From Atribacterota bacterium (GTDB lineage: Bacteria; Atribacterota; Phoenicimicrobiia; Phoenicimicrobiales; Stramentimicrobiaceae), in the NCBI GenBank assembly GCA_028717805.1, contig JAQUNC010000015.1, forward strand, positions 1 to 45,166: 45,166 bases of DNA. The letters are read 5' to 3'. The notes under the pieces were generated by a model. The model saw nothing but the letters and a program-made list of their open reading frames with translations, had not been told where the DNA came from and made no database searches. The translations under genes and the position numbers were made by a program. Position 1 is the stretch's first letter; each line of letters begins with the position of its first letter. Positions 1 to 11,206 of this stretch are shown here, in pieces.

Positions 1-141
1 AAAAGAAGGGTATTTGATGTGTATTTTAAGCTATCATAGTCTTTTCTAACCTGTAAGGTAGGTCTACCTGAAACCAGGAACATTTTGGCAGCAGAAAAAA
101 GTACCCACAAAAATTTGACACAGACGAGGCAATTCGAATAA
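1..141. other. Window-start non-coding stretch, possible IS end
   Basis: No gene is visible here. A nested inverted repeat lies at about 51-79 (GGTAG/CTACC inside CCTG/CAGG). Read on the minus strand from 120, the sequence starts TGTCAAATTTTTGTGGGTAC, which has the look of an insertion-sequence terminal repeat with the element lying to the left. This is only a resemblance; the other end is not in the window. Confidence 0.25.
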
Positions 142-170
142 TTGACAAAAACCCTTTTATATAGTATCAT
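115..170 (+). promoter_or_regulatory. Tandem sigma-70-type promoters for gyrB-gyrA
   Basis: TTGACA at 142-147 and TATCAT at 165-170 are separated by 17 bases, a near-consensus housekeeping promoter about 90 bases before gyrB. A second candidate uses TTGACA at 115-120 and AATAAT at 137-142 (16-base spacer). The upstream -35 box coincides with the possible IS end noted at 1-120. Confidence 0.6.
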
Positions 171-203
171 TTAATATGATTATATACTATATATAATGTT
201 AGA

Positions 204-228
204 AAGCCGTGGCCTTCAGTCACGGTTT
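204..228 (+). promoter_or_regulatory. Hairpin in the gyrB leader
   Basis: AAGCCGTG (204-211) can pair with CACGGTTT (221-228) over a 9-base loop and is followed by AATTTT. It sits between the promoter and gyrB, so it would be in the mRNA leader. It could be a weak attenuator, or a fossil hairpin like those at IS200/IS605 ends, which often have a GCCGTGGC-type stem. No transposase gene of that family is next to it. Confidence 0.4.
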
Positions 229-259
229 AATTTTGCCTGATGGATTATGGAGCAGATGA

Positions 260-2206
<1,947 letters not shown>

Positions 2207-2260
2207 TGGCTTACCAAATATTTAAATATAAATACAATTTTACAGCAAGGTTTATTTATT

Positions 2261-4780
2261 ATGAGCGAAGATTTAAAAAGAAATAATCAAGAAGAAAAAG
2301 AAAAGATAAAAGTAATAGGACCACAGGAAATTCCTACTGATATTACTGATGAAATTAAAACATCTTATTTGAATTACGCCATGAGCGTAATTGTAGGAAG
2401 GGCTATTCCTGATGTACGGGATGGATTAAAGCCGGTACATAGGCGTGTTCTTTATTCAATGTATAAACTGGGGAACACACCTGATAGACCATATAAAAAG
2501 TCTGCCAGAATCGTGGGAGATACTTTGGGTAAATACCATCCGCATGGGGATATGGCTGTCTATGATACCATTGTTAGAATGGCACAGGATTTTTCCTATC
2601 GTTATCCACTGGTAGATGGACAAGGGAATTTTGGTTCTATTGATGGTGACGCAGCAGCAGCTATGCGTTATACTGAAATTAGAATGTCACATCTTGCTCA
2701 GGAGATGCTTGCCGATATAAAAAAGGATACCGTTGATTTTATTCCTAATTTTGATAATTCACTGGAGGAACCTACCGTCTTACCGTCTCCTGTTCCTCAG
2801 TTGTTAATCAATGGTGCCTCTGGTATTGCAGTAGGTATGGCTACCAACATTCCTCCCCATAATCTGGGAGAAGTAATTGATGCCTGTGTTCTGCTAATTG
2901 AAAGCCCGGAGGCTACCTTAGAAGAAATCATGAAAGTTCTGCCTGGTCCGGATTTCCCTACTGGTGCCACAATATATGGTGTTTCTGGAATTAAAGAAGC
3001 CTACCAAACCGGAAAGGGTATTATTACTCTACAGGCTAAGGTAATTTCGGAAAATTTTGAGAAAAAAAGCAAACATGCCCCGGTACTAGTGGTAAAAGAA
3101 TTACCTTATCAGGTCAATAAAGCTAACCTGGTTGAAGAAATAGCATCACTGGTACAGGATAAAAAAATTAATGACATCATTGCCTTAAGAGATGAATCAG
3201 ATAGAAATGGGATGCGTGTTGTTATCGAGTTGAGAAAAAACGCCAATGTCAATGTGCTATTAAATAATTTATTTAAACATACTAATCTACAAACAACTTT
3301 TGGTATTAATATGCTGGCCATTGTAGATGGAAAACCAAAACAACTCAGTATTCGGGAGGCACTGGTCTATTTTTTAGCTCATCGCAAGACGGTTGTTGAA
3401 AGGCGTTCCCGATATGATTTAAAACAAGCCCAGGAAAGAGCTCATATTGTAGAAGGATTAAAAATTGCCCTGGCCAATATTGATGAAATTGTGCAGATTA
3501 TTAAAAAATCAAAGGATGTTGATTCAGCCCGGCAGAACCTAATAAATCGATTCCAGCTCAGTGAAAAGCAAGCCCAGGCTATTCTAGATATGCGTTTACA
3601 GAAACTTACCTCTCTGGAGACCCAAAAACTGGAAGAAGAGTATCTGGAACTGATCAAAAGAATTGCCTATTTACAGGAAATTCTGGAAAATGAGAGGAAA
3701 TTGATGTTGACTATAAAGGATGAATTATTAGATTTGAAGAGTAAATATGCTGATAATAGGCTTACCCAGATTGTTAAAGAAGAAAAAGAGCTAGAAGTAG
3801 AAGATTTTATTGCCGAAGAGGATATCGTTATTACCTATACCAAAGATGGATACCTGAAAAGATTACCCTTAAATACCTATCGGAAACAGCGAAGGGGGGG
3901 CAGAGGAGTAATCGGCATGGGAGTTAAACAAGAGGATCTGGTCGATAATCTTTATATTACCACAAACTTACATGACATCTTATTTTTCTCTAACAATGGG
4001 ACTGTTTATAGGAGGAGAGCATATCAGATTCCAGAAGGGGGGAGAACTTCTCGCGGTATTGCAGTCGTTAATTTATTAGGCATTGGCAAGGGTGAGAGAA
4101 TTACAACTGTTATTCCTATTCGTGAATTAGAATTTGAAAAATCTCGTGAGACTAATGATTTATTTCTCTATATGGCAACCAAACAGGGGAAAGTTAAGAA
4201 GGTTCCTCTTCACGCTTTTGCAAACCTGAGAAATAAAGAGATTATAGCTATCTCTTTAAATGAGGGAGATGAGTTAATCGGAGTAAGGATAGCCAACGTT
4301 GATGATAACGTTATTTTAACCACAAGAAAAGGAAAATCTGCTTACTTTTCTGGAAAGAAAATTCGTTCCATGGGTCGAACTGCCATGGGATGTCGCGGAA
4401 TTTCTCTGGCTAAAGATGATTATCTAATTGACATTAGCTTGGTGAAATCCGATTCTGACGAAGAATTACTGCTGATTACTGAAAATGGGTCAGGTAAGAG
4501 AACTCCCATAAAATTTTATCGACTTTCTAAAAGCAGAGGAGGTAAAGGCGTTAAATCAATTCATCTAAGTAAAGAGAGGGGCAAGGTAATTTCTGTTAAA
4601 ATAGTAAATGACAGAGATGAGTTGGTTGTGATTAGCCAAAAAGGAATTATTATTCGTGTTCCTGTTAAGGAGATAAGCACAACTGGCAGGAATTCTATGG
4701 GTGTTAAGGTTATGAATCTGGATAAGGATGACAAAGTAGCCAGCGTAGCTATTGTACCCCAATCTCAGGTTATAGAATAA
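2261..4780 (+). CDS. gyrA: DNA gyrase subunit A
   Basis: This is the DNA-cleaving and DNA-wrapping subunit of gyrase. The 839-residue length matches the family. The catalytic tyrosine is Tyr137 in the [11 protein letters not shown] context, and the preceding winged-helix region has the conserved [18 protein letters not shown] stretch. The C-terminal beta-pinwheel begins near residue 530 and holds an intact GyrA box, QRRGGRG at about 543-549, the sequence that separates gyrase from topoisomerase IV. The quinolone-determining region reads [11 protein letters not shown], so Asp rather than Ser follows the HPHG motif. The gene lies directly behind gyrB. The next gene has its own promoter and T-box leader. 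Confidence 0.97.
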   Translation: MSEDLKRNNQEEKEKIKVIGPQEIPTDITDEIKTSYLNYAMSVIVGRAIPDVRDGLKPVHRRVLYSMYKLGNTPDRPYKKSARIVGDTLGKYHPHGDMAVYDTIVRMAQDFSYRYPLVDGQGNFGSIDGDAAAAMRYTEIRMSHLAQEMLADIKKDTVDFIPNFDNSLEEPTVLPSPVPQLLINGASGIAVGMATNIPPHNLGEVIDACVLLIESPEATLEEIMKVLPGPDFPTGATIYGVSGIKEAYQTGKGIITLQAKVISENFEKKSKHAPVLVVKELPYQVNKANLVEEIASLVQDKKINDIIALRDESDRNGMRVVIELRKNANVNVLLNNLFKHTNLQTTFGINMLAIVDGKPKQLSIREALVYFLAHRKTVVERRSRYDLKQAQERAHIVEGLKIALANIDEIVQIIKKSKDVDSARQNLINRFQLSEKQAQAILDMRLQKLTSLETQKLEEEYLELIKRIAYLQEILENERKLMLTIKDELLDLKSKYADNRLTQIVKEEKELEVEDFIAEEDIVITYTKDGYLKRLPLNTYRKQRRGGRGVIGMGVKQEDLVDNLYITTNLHDILFFSNNGTVYRRRAYQIPEGGRTSRGIAVVNLLGIGKGERITTVIPIRELEFEKSRETNDLFLYMATKQGKVKKVPLHAFANLRNKEIIAISLNEGDELIGVRIANVDDNVILTTRKGKSAYFSGKKIRSMGRTAMGCRGISLAKDDYLIDISLVKSDSDEELLLITENGSGKRTPIKFYRLSKSRGGKGVKSIHLSKERGKVISVKIVNDRDELVVISQKGIIIRVPVKEISTTGRNSMGVKVMNLDKDDKVASVAIVPQSQVIE

Positions 4781-4883
4781 TGTATTTCCAATTCCTTTGT
4801 TTAACCAGAAAGCTTCTTTCTCAGAAGAGGTTAATGTTTAAATCCAATATTTTAACAATTTAAAAGATATTATAAAATTTCCT

Positions 4884-4912
4884 TTGACAAATAAAATTGC
4901 TAATGTTAAAAT
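4884..4912 (+). promoter_or_regulatory. Promoter of the hom operon
   Basis: TTGACA at 4884-4889 and TAAAAT at 4907-4912 are separated by 17 bases. Transcription would start near 4919, immediately upstream of the T-box leader. Confidence 0.75.
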
Positions 4913-4919
4913 AGCATAA

Positions 4920-5107
4920 ATTTATCCAGAAAGACCAAAGATGGGAAGAGTAGGGTAGATTAAAACACTTTTAGATATCCGAAGACCAGCCCGGAGGTTA
5001 TTTATAAGATTAAAGAGTTGCTTAAACAATATTTTATTGTTTAAGAAGTAAAGTGGAACCGCGAAAAGAGAAGCCTTTCGTCTTTAGATAGAACGAAAGG
5101 CTTTTTT
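4920..5107 (+). promoter_or_regulatory. T-box leader, predicted threonine-responsive
   Basis: The T-box signature AAAGTGGAACCGCG lies at 5050-5063, just upstream of a terminator. A stem III hairpin is formed by CTTAAACAAT (5021-5030) and ATTGTTTAAG (5036-5045). The 5' part has an AGTA element near 4949 and the opposing GAA at 4981-4983, which is the S-turn that brackets the specifier loop; ACC at 4985-4987 is the likely specifier codon, followed by A. ACC codes for threonine, which fits the downstream threonine pathway genes. Stem I appears very short: GGGTA pairs with TATCC and is capped by TAAAA-CAC-TTTTA. Uncharged tRNA-Thr would stabilise the antiterminator and switch the operon on. Confidence 0.88.
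5072..5107 (+). terminator. Regulated terminator of the T-box
   Basis: AGCCTTTCGT (5072-5081) pairs perfectly with ACGAAAGGCT (5093-5102) and runs into TTTTTT. Its left arm lies next to the T-box sequence, the usual mutually exclusive antiterminator arrangement. Confidence 0.9.
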
Positions 5108-5146
5108 ATTATATAGCAATAAATTTATTCGGCGAGGTAGAGGACA

Positions 5147-6448
5147 ATGTGGAATAAAGAGATAGGTATTGGTATTTTGGGACTGGGGAATGTAGGAGGA
5201 GGCACTCTGGCAATTTTGGAGATGAATAAAGCTTTTATTGAGCAAGAAATATTTCCCTATAAAATAAAAATAGTTGGTCTGGCTGATTTAGATGCTAACA
5301 GGGAGCCTAAGTCTAAAGTGGACTACCTTTTTTTTACTACTGTAGCCCAGGGAGTTATTAAACATCCTGACATCCAGATTGTCATAGAAGCAATCGGAGG
5401 CGAGTACCCCGCCTATAATCTGATTAAACAAGCTTTAGAGAAAGGCAAACATGTAGTAACACCTAACAAGGAAGTGGTAGCAAAACATGGATATGAATTG
5501 CTCGAAATTGCTCATAAGAATAATGTTCAATTCTTATTCGAAGCCTCTGTGGGAAGTGCTATTCCTATTCTAGAAGTTATTTTGAATATTCTAACATCAT
5601 GTCCACTTAGTGAGATTAGCGGAATTTTAAATGGCACCACCAATTACATTCTGGATTTGATGTGGGAACAGAATATAACTCAGAAAGAAGCGTTGAAAAA
5701 GGCACAGAATATGGGTTATGCAGAGGCAGATCCCAGCAAAGATATTAATGGATTGGATGCTATGTATAAGATGTTTATTCTGGCTACCCTTGGCTTTAGA
5801 GGAAGGTTGAATTTGAACCAGATTAATTATTCCGGCATTGGCCATATTGCCCTTGATGATATTCAGTTAGCAAAACAGCTTGGTTATCGTATTAAATTAC
5901 TAGCCACAGCCAGAAAAAAATATAATGAATTAGATTTCCGGATTAGCCCTGTTTTAATTAAAGAGGATCATCTGCTTTCTAATATTCAGGGTGCCAATAA
6001 TGGGATATTTTTATCTGGCAATGGCTATGGAGATTTATTCTTTTCTGGTGCAGGCGCAGGGGGCATCGCTGGGGCTAGCATGATTATCAGCGATATTATA
6101 AGAATTATCAGAAAGCCCCAGAACTTTGAATATAATTTTTTGCTTAAAGATTTTGAAGAATTGAAGATTGAAAAACTGGATCAGGTTGAGCATTCATATT
6201 TTCTGAAAATCAAAATAGGAAATAAGCAAGAAGATAGAGAAAATATAAGGAATGTTTTGTTAAAGAATAGTCTATTAGTGGATGGAGTTTCAGAGATAAA
6301 ACACAAAGATAATACCTTAACCATAGGCTTTATCATTGATTCAATAGAGGAAAGGAAAGCAAAAGAGGCTATAAGAGAAATAAAAAAAGTTAATTATATT
6401 CAAGCAATAGATTATCTCGAGGTATATCAGAAGGCAATACAAAAATAG
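5147..6448 (+). CDS. hom: Homoserine dehydrogenase
   Basis: The enzyme reduces aspartate-semialdehyde to homoserine with NAD(P)H, the branch point toward threonine and methionine. The 433-residue protein has an N-terminal Rossmann fold with GLGNVGGG at 12-19, the catalytic-domain signature with NGTTNYIL at about 161-168 and the conserved DINGLDAMYK segment. The C-terminal ~80 residues look like an ACT regulatory domain, which suggests threonine feedback. It is monofunctional, without the aspartokinase fusion seen in ThrA. ATG 5147 is preceded by GGCGAGGTAGAGG. It is the first gene of the T-box operon and is followed by the kinase fusion and asd. Confidence 0.95.
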   Translation: MWNKEIGIGILGLGNVGGGTLAILEMNKAFIEQEIFPYKIKIVGLADLDANREPKSKVDYLFFTTVAQGVIKHPDIQIVIEAIGGEYPAYNLIKQALEKGKHVVTPNKEVVAKHGYELLEIAHKNNVQFLFEASVGSAIPILEVILNILTSCPLSEISGILNGTTNYILDLMWEQNITQKEALKKAQNMGYAEADPSKDINGLDAMYKMFILATLGFRGRLNLNQINYSGIGHIALDDIQLAKQLGYRIKLLATARKKYNELDFRISPVLIKEDHLLSNIQGANNGIFLSGNGYGDLFFSGAGAGGIAGASMIISDIIRIIRKPQNFEYNFLLKDFEELKIEKLDQVEHSYFLKIKIGNKQEDRENIRNVLLKNSLLVDGVSEIKHKDNTLTIGFIIDSIEERKAKEAIREIKKVNYIQAIDYLEVYQKAIQK

Positions 6449-6494
6449 GTTTTTAACAATAGTTTTTATGACATTGTCCTGATTGTGTCAATCA

Positions 6495-6525
6495 ATAAAC
6501 CTGATTAGGCAATAATCAAGTTTAT
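6495..6525 (+). repeat. Inverted repeat between hom and thrB-lysC
   Basis: The arms 6495-6507 and 6513-6525 pair over 13 bases with one mismatch and a 5-base loop. A weaker TGACA/TGTCA pair precedes it at 6468-6489. There is no good T-tract, so it is more likely an mRNA processing or stability element than a full terminator. Confidence 0.4.
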
Positions 6526-6565
6526 CTATTATCTTATGCCATGTTTATCTAAAGGAGAGGAAATA

Positions 6566-8710
6566 ATGGTTAAAGTAAGAGTACCAGCTACAACAGCAAA
6601 CCTGGGCTCAGGTTTTGATTGTCTGGGAATGGCTTTATCTCTTTACCTGGAAATAGAAATGGAGAAAATTGGGCAAGATTTTGTGTTTCAGGCAGAAGGA
6701 GAAGGAATGGAAATGCTTTCCTCTGATAAAAGCAATTTAATCTATAGAGCAGCCAGCGTGGTAATGGATAAAGCTAATATCAACCCGGTTAATAGGGGTA
6801 TAAGGATTACTGTTAAAAATGAGATACCTATTGAAAGAGGATTAGGAAGTAGTGCAGCTGCCATTATTGGTGGAATCATGGCAACGAACCAGCTCTATGA
6901 TCTTAATTTAAGCAGGGAAGAAATATTACAAATGGCCTTCAGTTTGGAAGGTCATCTTGATAACATCGTACCAGCACTTATTGGTGGTTTTACCATTTCG
7001 TATAGAGATCAGAGGGGGCAGATAAGGTGGGTAAAATTGGATATACCTCATGACATGAGAGCAGTAGTGGGGATACCTTCTTTTACCTTAAGTACAGAAG
7101 AGATGAGAAAAGTATTGCCCGAACAGGTTTCTCTTCAGGATGCTGTGGATAATCTAAGCAAATCTGCCTTACTGGTAAATGCCTTACAACAATCGAAATG
7201 GGAACTTATTCCTGAGGCAATGCAGGATCGTCTTCATCAACCGTTCCGCCTCCCCTTTATTAAAGGAGCTAAGAATATCTTTACAGAGGTGCAAAAAAGT
7301 GGAATAGCTGGTGTGGCGTTAAGTGGTTCAGGTCCTACCATCATTTCACTGGTGAAAGATGGCCTGGAAAACGAGATTATAAAAATCATGAGGAAAACCT
7401 TTTCCGCTGCCAGCATTAAAAGCCAGGTAAAAGTACTGGATCCCGATATAGATGGGGCTATTGTAATAAAGGGAGAGAAAGATTGTCCTATTATTGTGCA
7501 AAAATATGGAGGGAGTTCTGTTGCTGATATCGAAAAAATTAAAATGGTAGCTCGAAAGATTGTAGAACAAGCAAGACTGGGAAATCGTTTAATTGTAGTA
7601 GTTTCAGCTATGGGTAAAACAACAGATGATCTAATAAATAAAGCTCGCCAAATAATACCAAATCCTAGTGAAAGAGAAATGGATATGTTATTATCCACCG
7701 GTGAACAGGTATCAATTGCCTTAGTAACGATGTCTATTCAAGCCCTGGGGGAGAAGGCGATTTCATTTACCGGAGCCCAGGCTGGCATTAGAACTAATAA
7801 TTCTTACACCAGAGCCAGAATTAATAGTATAAATGAACAACGTATCAAGAAGGCTTTGAATCAAGGAAAGATAGTAATTGTTGCCGGATTTCAAGGTATT
7901 GATGATGAAGGGAATATTACCACCCTGGGAAGAGGGGGTTCTGATACTACTGCTATTGCTCTGGCAGCCAGGGTGAAGGCGGCGTGTTGTGAAATTTATA
8001 CTGATGTAGACGGTGTTTTTACTGCTGATCCTGGACTGGTACCCGAGGCAAGGAAAATTAAAGAAATTTCTCATGATGAAATGTCCGAAATGGCTATCTT
8101 GGGTGCTAAAGTATTGTATTATCGGGCAATTGATATTGCTCGAAACCATAGTGTAGAGATATTAGTAAAATCAAGTTTTCATAATGGTCCAGGAACAATC
8201 ATTAGAACAGGGGAGGAGATATTAATGTTAGAGAAAGTAAATGTAAGAGCAGTAACATATGAGGTAAATGTTGGTAAAATAATAATCAAAAATGTTCCAG
8301 ATATTCCTGGCATTGCTGCTAAATTGTTTAGAGCGCTAGCTAAGGAGGAAATTACTGTCGATATGATTATCCAGAGCGCTGAACATGATAAAGTTAATGA
8401 CATTGCTTTTACAGTTGCTCAGGACAATCTGGAAAAAGCGCTTAACATAACCAACAAGGTTGAGTCTGAGATTGGTTCTCCAGAGGTACTTTCCGATAAT
8501 GATGTTGCCAAGATATCCATTGTAGGAGCTGGAATTACATCTGATCCCCTCATTGCAGCTCGCATGTTTGAATCCTTGGCGCGTAATAATATCAATATTG
8601 ATATGATTAGTACCTCAGGAACAAGAATATCTTGTCTGATTAACCAAAAAGATATTGAGACAGCCGTTAGAGCCGTACATCAAGAATTTCAATTAGAGGA
8701 GGAAGGTTAA
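6566..8710 (+). CDS. Homoserine kinase-aspartokinase fusion protein
   Basis: One reading frame carries two enzymes. Residues 1 to about 300 are a GHMP homoserine kinase (ThrB), with VPATTANLGSGFDCLG at the start, the phosphate loop RGLGSSAAA at about 91-99 and GSGPT at 254-258. Residues ~308-714 are an aspartokinase of LysC type (KYGGSSV at 313-319, GRGGSDTTA, YTDVDGV) with two C-terminal ACT domains. The aspartokinase part is about 407 residues, normal for LysC alone. The start is taken at ATG 6566, which follows AAAGGAGAGG; an upstream in-frame ATG at 6536 lacks a site. The protein would catalyse the first step of the pathway and the phosphorylation of homoserine. It lies between hom and asd, completing aspartate to O-phosphohomoserine in one operon. 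The fusion is unusual; a single-base error at the junction should be excluded. Confidence 0.9.
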   Translation: MVKVRVPATTANLGSGFDCLGMALSLYLEIEMEKIGQDFVFQAEGEGMEMLSSDKSNLIYRAASVVMDKANINPVNRGIRITVKNEIPIERGLGSSAAAIIGGIMATNQLYDLNLSREEILQMAFSLEGHLDNIVPALIGGFTISYRDQRGQIRWVKLDIPHDMRAVVGIPSFTLSTEEMRKVLPEQVSLQDAVDNLSKSALLVNALQQSKWELIPEAMQDRLHQPFRLPFIKGAKNIFTEVQKSGIAGVALSGSGPTIISLVKDGLENEIIKIMRKTFSAASIKSQVKVLDPDIDGAIVIKGEKDCPIIVQKYGGSSVADIEKIKMVARKIVEQARLGNRLIVVVSAMGKTTDDLINKARQIIPNPSEREMDMLLSTGEQVSIALVTMSIQALGEKAISFTGAQAGIRTNNSYTRARINSINEQRIKKALNQGKIVIVAGFQGIDDEGNITTLGRGGSDTTAIALAARVKAACCEIYTDVDGVFTADPGLVPEARKIKEISHDEMSEMAILGAKVLYYRAIDIARNHSVEILVKSSFHNGPGTIIRTGEEILMLEKVNVRAVTYEVNVGKIIIKNVPDIPGIAAKLFRALAKEEITVDMIIQSAEHDKVNDIAFTVAQDNLEKALNITNKVESEIGSPEVLSDNDVAKISIVGAGITSDPLIAARMFESLARNNINIDMISTSGTRISCLINQKDIETAVRAVHQEFQLEEEG
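8225..8710 (+). CDS. Internal start for an aspartokinase beta subunit
   Basis: Inside the fusion gene, GGGGAGGAG (8210-8218) stands 6 bases before an in-frame ATG at 8225. The product would be a 161-residue protein consisting only of the two ACT domains. Bacillus aspartokinase II is known to make a beta subunit of about this size from an internal start in lysC, assembling as alpha2-beta2. The strong site and matching position argue that the same happens here. It shares its frame and stop with the full-length protein. Confidence 0.65.
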   Translation: MLEKVNVRAVTYEVNVGKIIIKNVPDIPGIAAKLFRALAKEEITVDMIIQSAEHDKVNDIAFTVAQDNLEKALNITNKVESEIGSPEVLSDNDVAKISIVGAGITSDPLIAARMFESLARNNINIDMISTSGTRISCLINQKDIETAVRAVHQEFQLEEEG

Positions 8711-8714
8711 AGAA

Positions 8715-9716
8715 ATGAAATATTATAATGTAGCAATAATAGGTGCCACCGGAGCTGTGGGCGAAGAAATGACCAGAATTCTGGAACAGAGAAATTTCTC
8801 GGTAAATCAACTTTTGCTATATGCTTCACACCGTTCAGTGGGCAAGGAATATTATTTTAAAGGTGAAAAAATTAAAGTGAAAGAACTAAAGGACGATTCT
8901 TTTCAGGGTATTGATATTGCTCTCTTTTCTGGAGGAGATGAGGTTAGTAAATATTTCGCACCGCTTGCTGTTCAGGCAGGAGCAGTAGTTATAGATAATG
9001 GTAAATACTACAGAATGGATCCCAAGGTACCTCTGGTCATTCCTGAAGTTAATCCGGAAGATGTTAGACAACACCAAGGCATCATAGCCAATCCTAATTG
9101 CTCTACCATTCAAATGGTAGTTGCCTTAAAACCAATTTATGATGCAGTTGGAATTAATAAAGTAATTTGTGCCACCTATCAATCAGTATCCGGTACAGGG
9201 AAAGAAGCTATAGAGGAGTTAGCAGAACAGACCGATTCGTTTTTGAAAGATGAGAATATTAATATTAGTGTATATCCTCATCAGATTGCTTTTAATGTGC
9301 TGCCTCACATTGGCTCTTTTGATGAATATGGTTACTCCTCAGAAGAGATGAAGATGCTGCATGAAACTAGAAAGATTCTTCATGATGATCATATTAATAT
9401 TTCGGCAACAACGGTAAGAGTGCCAGTTTTTCGATCTCATGCTGAAGATGTGCATATCGAAACCAAAAAAGAGATAAGTCCTGAACAGGCAAGGAAGTTT
9501 TTAACTAATTTTCCCGGCATTAAGGTAATTGATCAGCCCAATGAGTCTAATTACCCGCTTTCCTTGACGGCAGAAGGGAAAGACGATGTGTTTGTAGGGC
9601 GAATAAGAAATGACCTGGTATTTAATCCGGGATTGGTTATGTGGATTGTTTCTGATAATCTCAGAAAAGGCGCAGCTTTAAATGCGGTCCAAATTGCTGA
9701 GGTATTGATTAGATAG
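8715..9716 (+). CDS. asd: Aspartate-semialdehyde dehydrogenase
   Basis: The enzyme converts aspartyl phosphate to aspartate-semialdehyde with NADPH, linking aspartokinase to homoserine dehydrogenase and to lysine synthesis. The 333-residue protein has the nucleotide-binding GATGAVGEEM at 10-19 and the catalytic cysteine Cys129 in NPNCSTIQ. The substrate-binding RVPVFRSHAE segment is present. The start ATG 8715 follows GAGGAGGAAGG that overlaps the end of the kinase fusion gene, so the two are likely translationally coupled. It is the last gene of the T-box operon; no threonine synthase gene follows. Confidence 0.96.
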   Translation: MKYYNVAIIGATGAVGEEMTRILEQRNFSVNQLLLYASHRSVGKEYYFKGEKIKVKELKDDSFQGIDIALFSGGDEVSKYFAPLAVQAGAVVIDNGKYYRMDPKVPLVIPEVNPEDVRQHQGIIANPNCSTIQMVVALKPIYDAVGINKVICATYQSVSGTGKEAIEELAEQTDSFLKDENINISVYPHQIAFNVLPHIGSFDEYGYSSEEMKMLHETRKILHDDHINISATTVRVPVFRSHAEDVHIETKKEISPEQARKFLTNFPGIKVIDQPNESNYPLSLTAEGKDDVFVGRIRNDLVFNPGLVMWIVSDNLRKGAALNAVQIAEVLIR

Positions 9717-10028
9717 ACATGGTGGAGTTTTCTTTAGTACAGTTAAAATGAAAGCAATCTCCCACTTTGCTTAATCCAGAACAACTCATTATTTGAAGAT
9801 TTAGATAGGTAATGGATCAAAATCGTCAAAGGTTAATTATAAATAGTATCTAGTCTATATTTTCAGAAACGATAGGAGTAATTACCATTATTATGGTATA
9901 CTTAGTTAAGATAGTTCTTATAGATTAGTTTATGAAATTATGGAATATATGTTTATGAAGAAAACTGAATAAGGAAAATGTTTAAGAGCATATCTTTATA
10001 TAATGTAACAAAAAGGGGGATTTAGATA
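9717..10028 (+). other. Intergenic stretch after asd
   Basis: No open frame with a plausible start or homology is visible. There is no clear terminator. TATAAT at 9999-10004 is a possible -10 box for the next gene, although no good -35 sequence stands at the right distance. AAAAGGGGG just before ATG 10029 is a ribosome-binding site. Confidence 0.5.
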
Positions 10029-10775
10029 ATGCCAGAAAATTTTATTTTTACCATTCTTGGTTTTTTCTTGGCATTTATTCTTTTTATAATCTTATGGTGG
10101 TTATTCTTTCGCCCTCGTGGTTCAGGAAAAGAGGTTCGTATATATTCATCAATTGAACAACTTCGTTCGGTAGGAGAATTGGTGGCTTTTAAGATGGTTA
10201 CCAAGGAAATTGTTACTGCCTCTCAACATTGGTTTGGTGATACTGGCAAGAGATACTTTCAATGGTTAGTTTCTACCAAGAAGATGGCTATGATTTTTGA
10301 ATTTGATATTGATTTCCGTTACGACCTGCGTAGTACTGATTTTAAAATCGAACAGTTAAATGAGAATAGATATACATTAAAAATGCCTCCCTGTCTTTAT
10401 CAAGTGCATATTCGCGATATAAGTTTTTATGATGAACAGAATTCCAAATTCCTACCCTGGTTACTGCCTGATTTACTCAATCGTGCTTTTGGTTCCGGGT
10501 TCAGTGAAGCAGATAAAAATCTATTGAAAGAGGAAGCAAAAAATCAAGCTGCTAAGCTGGCTGAAGGAGTGGTTAATAAATTACAATCAGAAGTTGAAAA
10601 TTCGGCACGGCAGACACTGCTGACTTTAGTTAAAAGCTTAGGAGTAGAAAAGGTAGCCATTGATTTTAGTCAGTCTAAAATTGTTCCCAGTACTGTTCAG
10701 ACTAATGAACTGGAAGCCAATATGCAAAAAGCCAAAAACAAAATTAAAAGCTTGGTCAGTAAAAAAGAAGAATAG
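10029..10775 (+). CDS. DUF4230-like membrane-anchored protein
   Basis: The 248-residue protein has one N-terminal transmembrane helix (about 6-27) followed by a positively charged stretch, so the rest probably faces one side of the membrane as an anchored domain. From about 38 it reads SIEQLRSVGELVAFKMVTKE, which resembles the opening of DUF4230 proteins; the C-terminal half (about 160-248) is Lys/Glu/Ala-rich and helical, perhaps coiled coil. No catalytic motif is seen and the function is unknown. ATG 10029 is preceded by AAAAGGGGGATTT. It stands alone in front of the potassium-regulation cluster with 431 bases between, so a functional link is not established. Confidence 0.6.
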   Translation: MPENFIFTILGFFLAFILFIILWWLFFRPRGSGKEVRIYSSIEQLRSVGELVAFKMVTKEIVTASQHWFGDTGKRYFQWLVSTKKMAMIFEFDIDFRYDLRSTDFKIEQLNENRYTLKMPPCLYQVHIRDISFYDEQNSKFLPWLLPDLLNRAFGSGFSEADKNLLKEEAKNQAAKLAEGVVNKLQSEVENSARQTLLTLVKSLGVEKVAIDFSQSKIVPSTVQTNELEANMQKAKNKIKSLVSKKEE

Positions 10776-11206
10776 GCTTATAGAAATTTTTATCATATAT
10801 TAGCAATTTTCAATAACCCCCCAAACTTCTATAGAAAAGCTTTCTAATAACAGCAAAAAACATATTATTTGATTTCTTTAAATTCCAGCTGAATAAAGTA
10901 AGAGGTAAGGATAAATTATCAAATATATTATAGGCTACTTTAGAAAAAAAATTATTAGGGTATGGATTGAATTAGTAAAAGTGATGAAAAAAACATGGAC
11001 AGTAGTGCAGTAGACCTGTTTTTAAAATGTTATAATTATATAGTTTATAGGTAGCATGAACTGAGTTAACTCTTTTTTTAAATGTTTGATTGATATGTTT
11101 ATTAAGTTACAATAATATATAAAGGTTATACAGTGTTAAACAATTAAAAGGGCAAATATTAAAAAATTTAACAATTACTCTTTTTCTAAATATATCAGCT
11201 ACACTT
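10776..11206 (+). other. Intergenic stretch before the histidine kinase
   Basis: No separate gene is seen. From 11123 to 11206 the frame of the following kinase stays open and reads like an extra hydrophobic helix, but it has no ATG, GTG or TTG. A 10-base palindrome GAGTTAACTC at 11063-11072 is followed by a T-run. I looked for a c-di-AMP riboswitch, which often controls potassium genes, and did not recognise one. Confidence 0.45.

Noticed and set aside
7237-7698. 153-codon minus-strand frame inside the kinase fusion
   Set aside because: It is antisense to a well-supported gene and its translation shows no domain.
10776-11206. c-di-AMP riboswitch before the potassium genes
   Set aside because: None of the conserved ydaO-type blocks was recognised.
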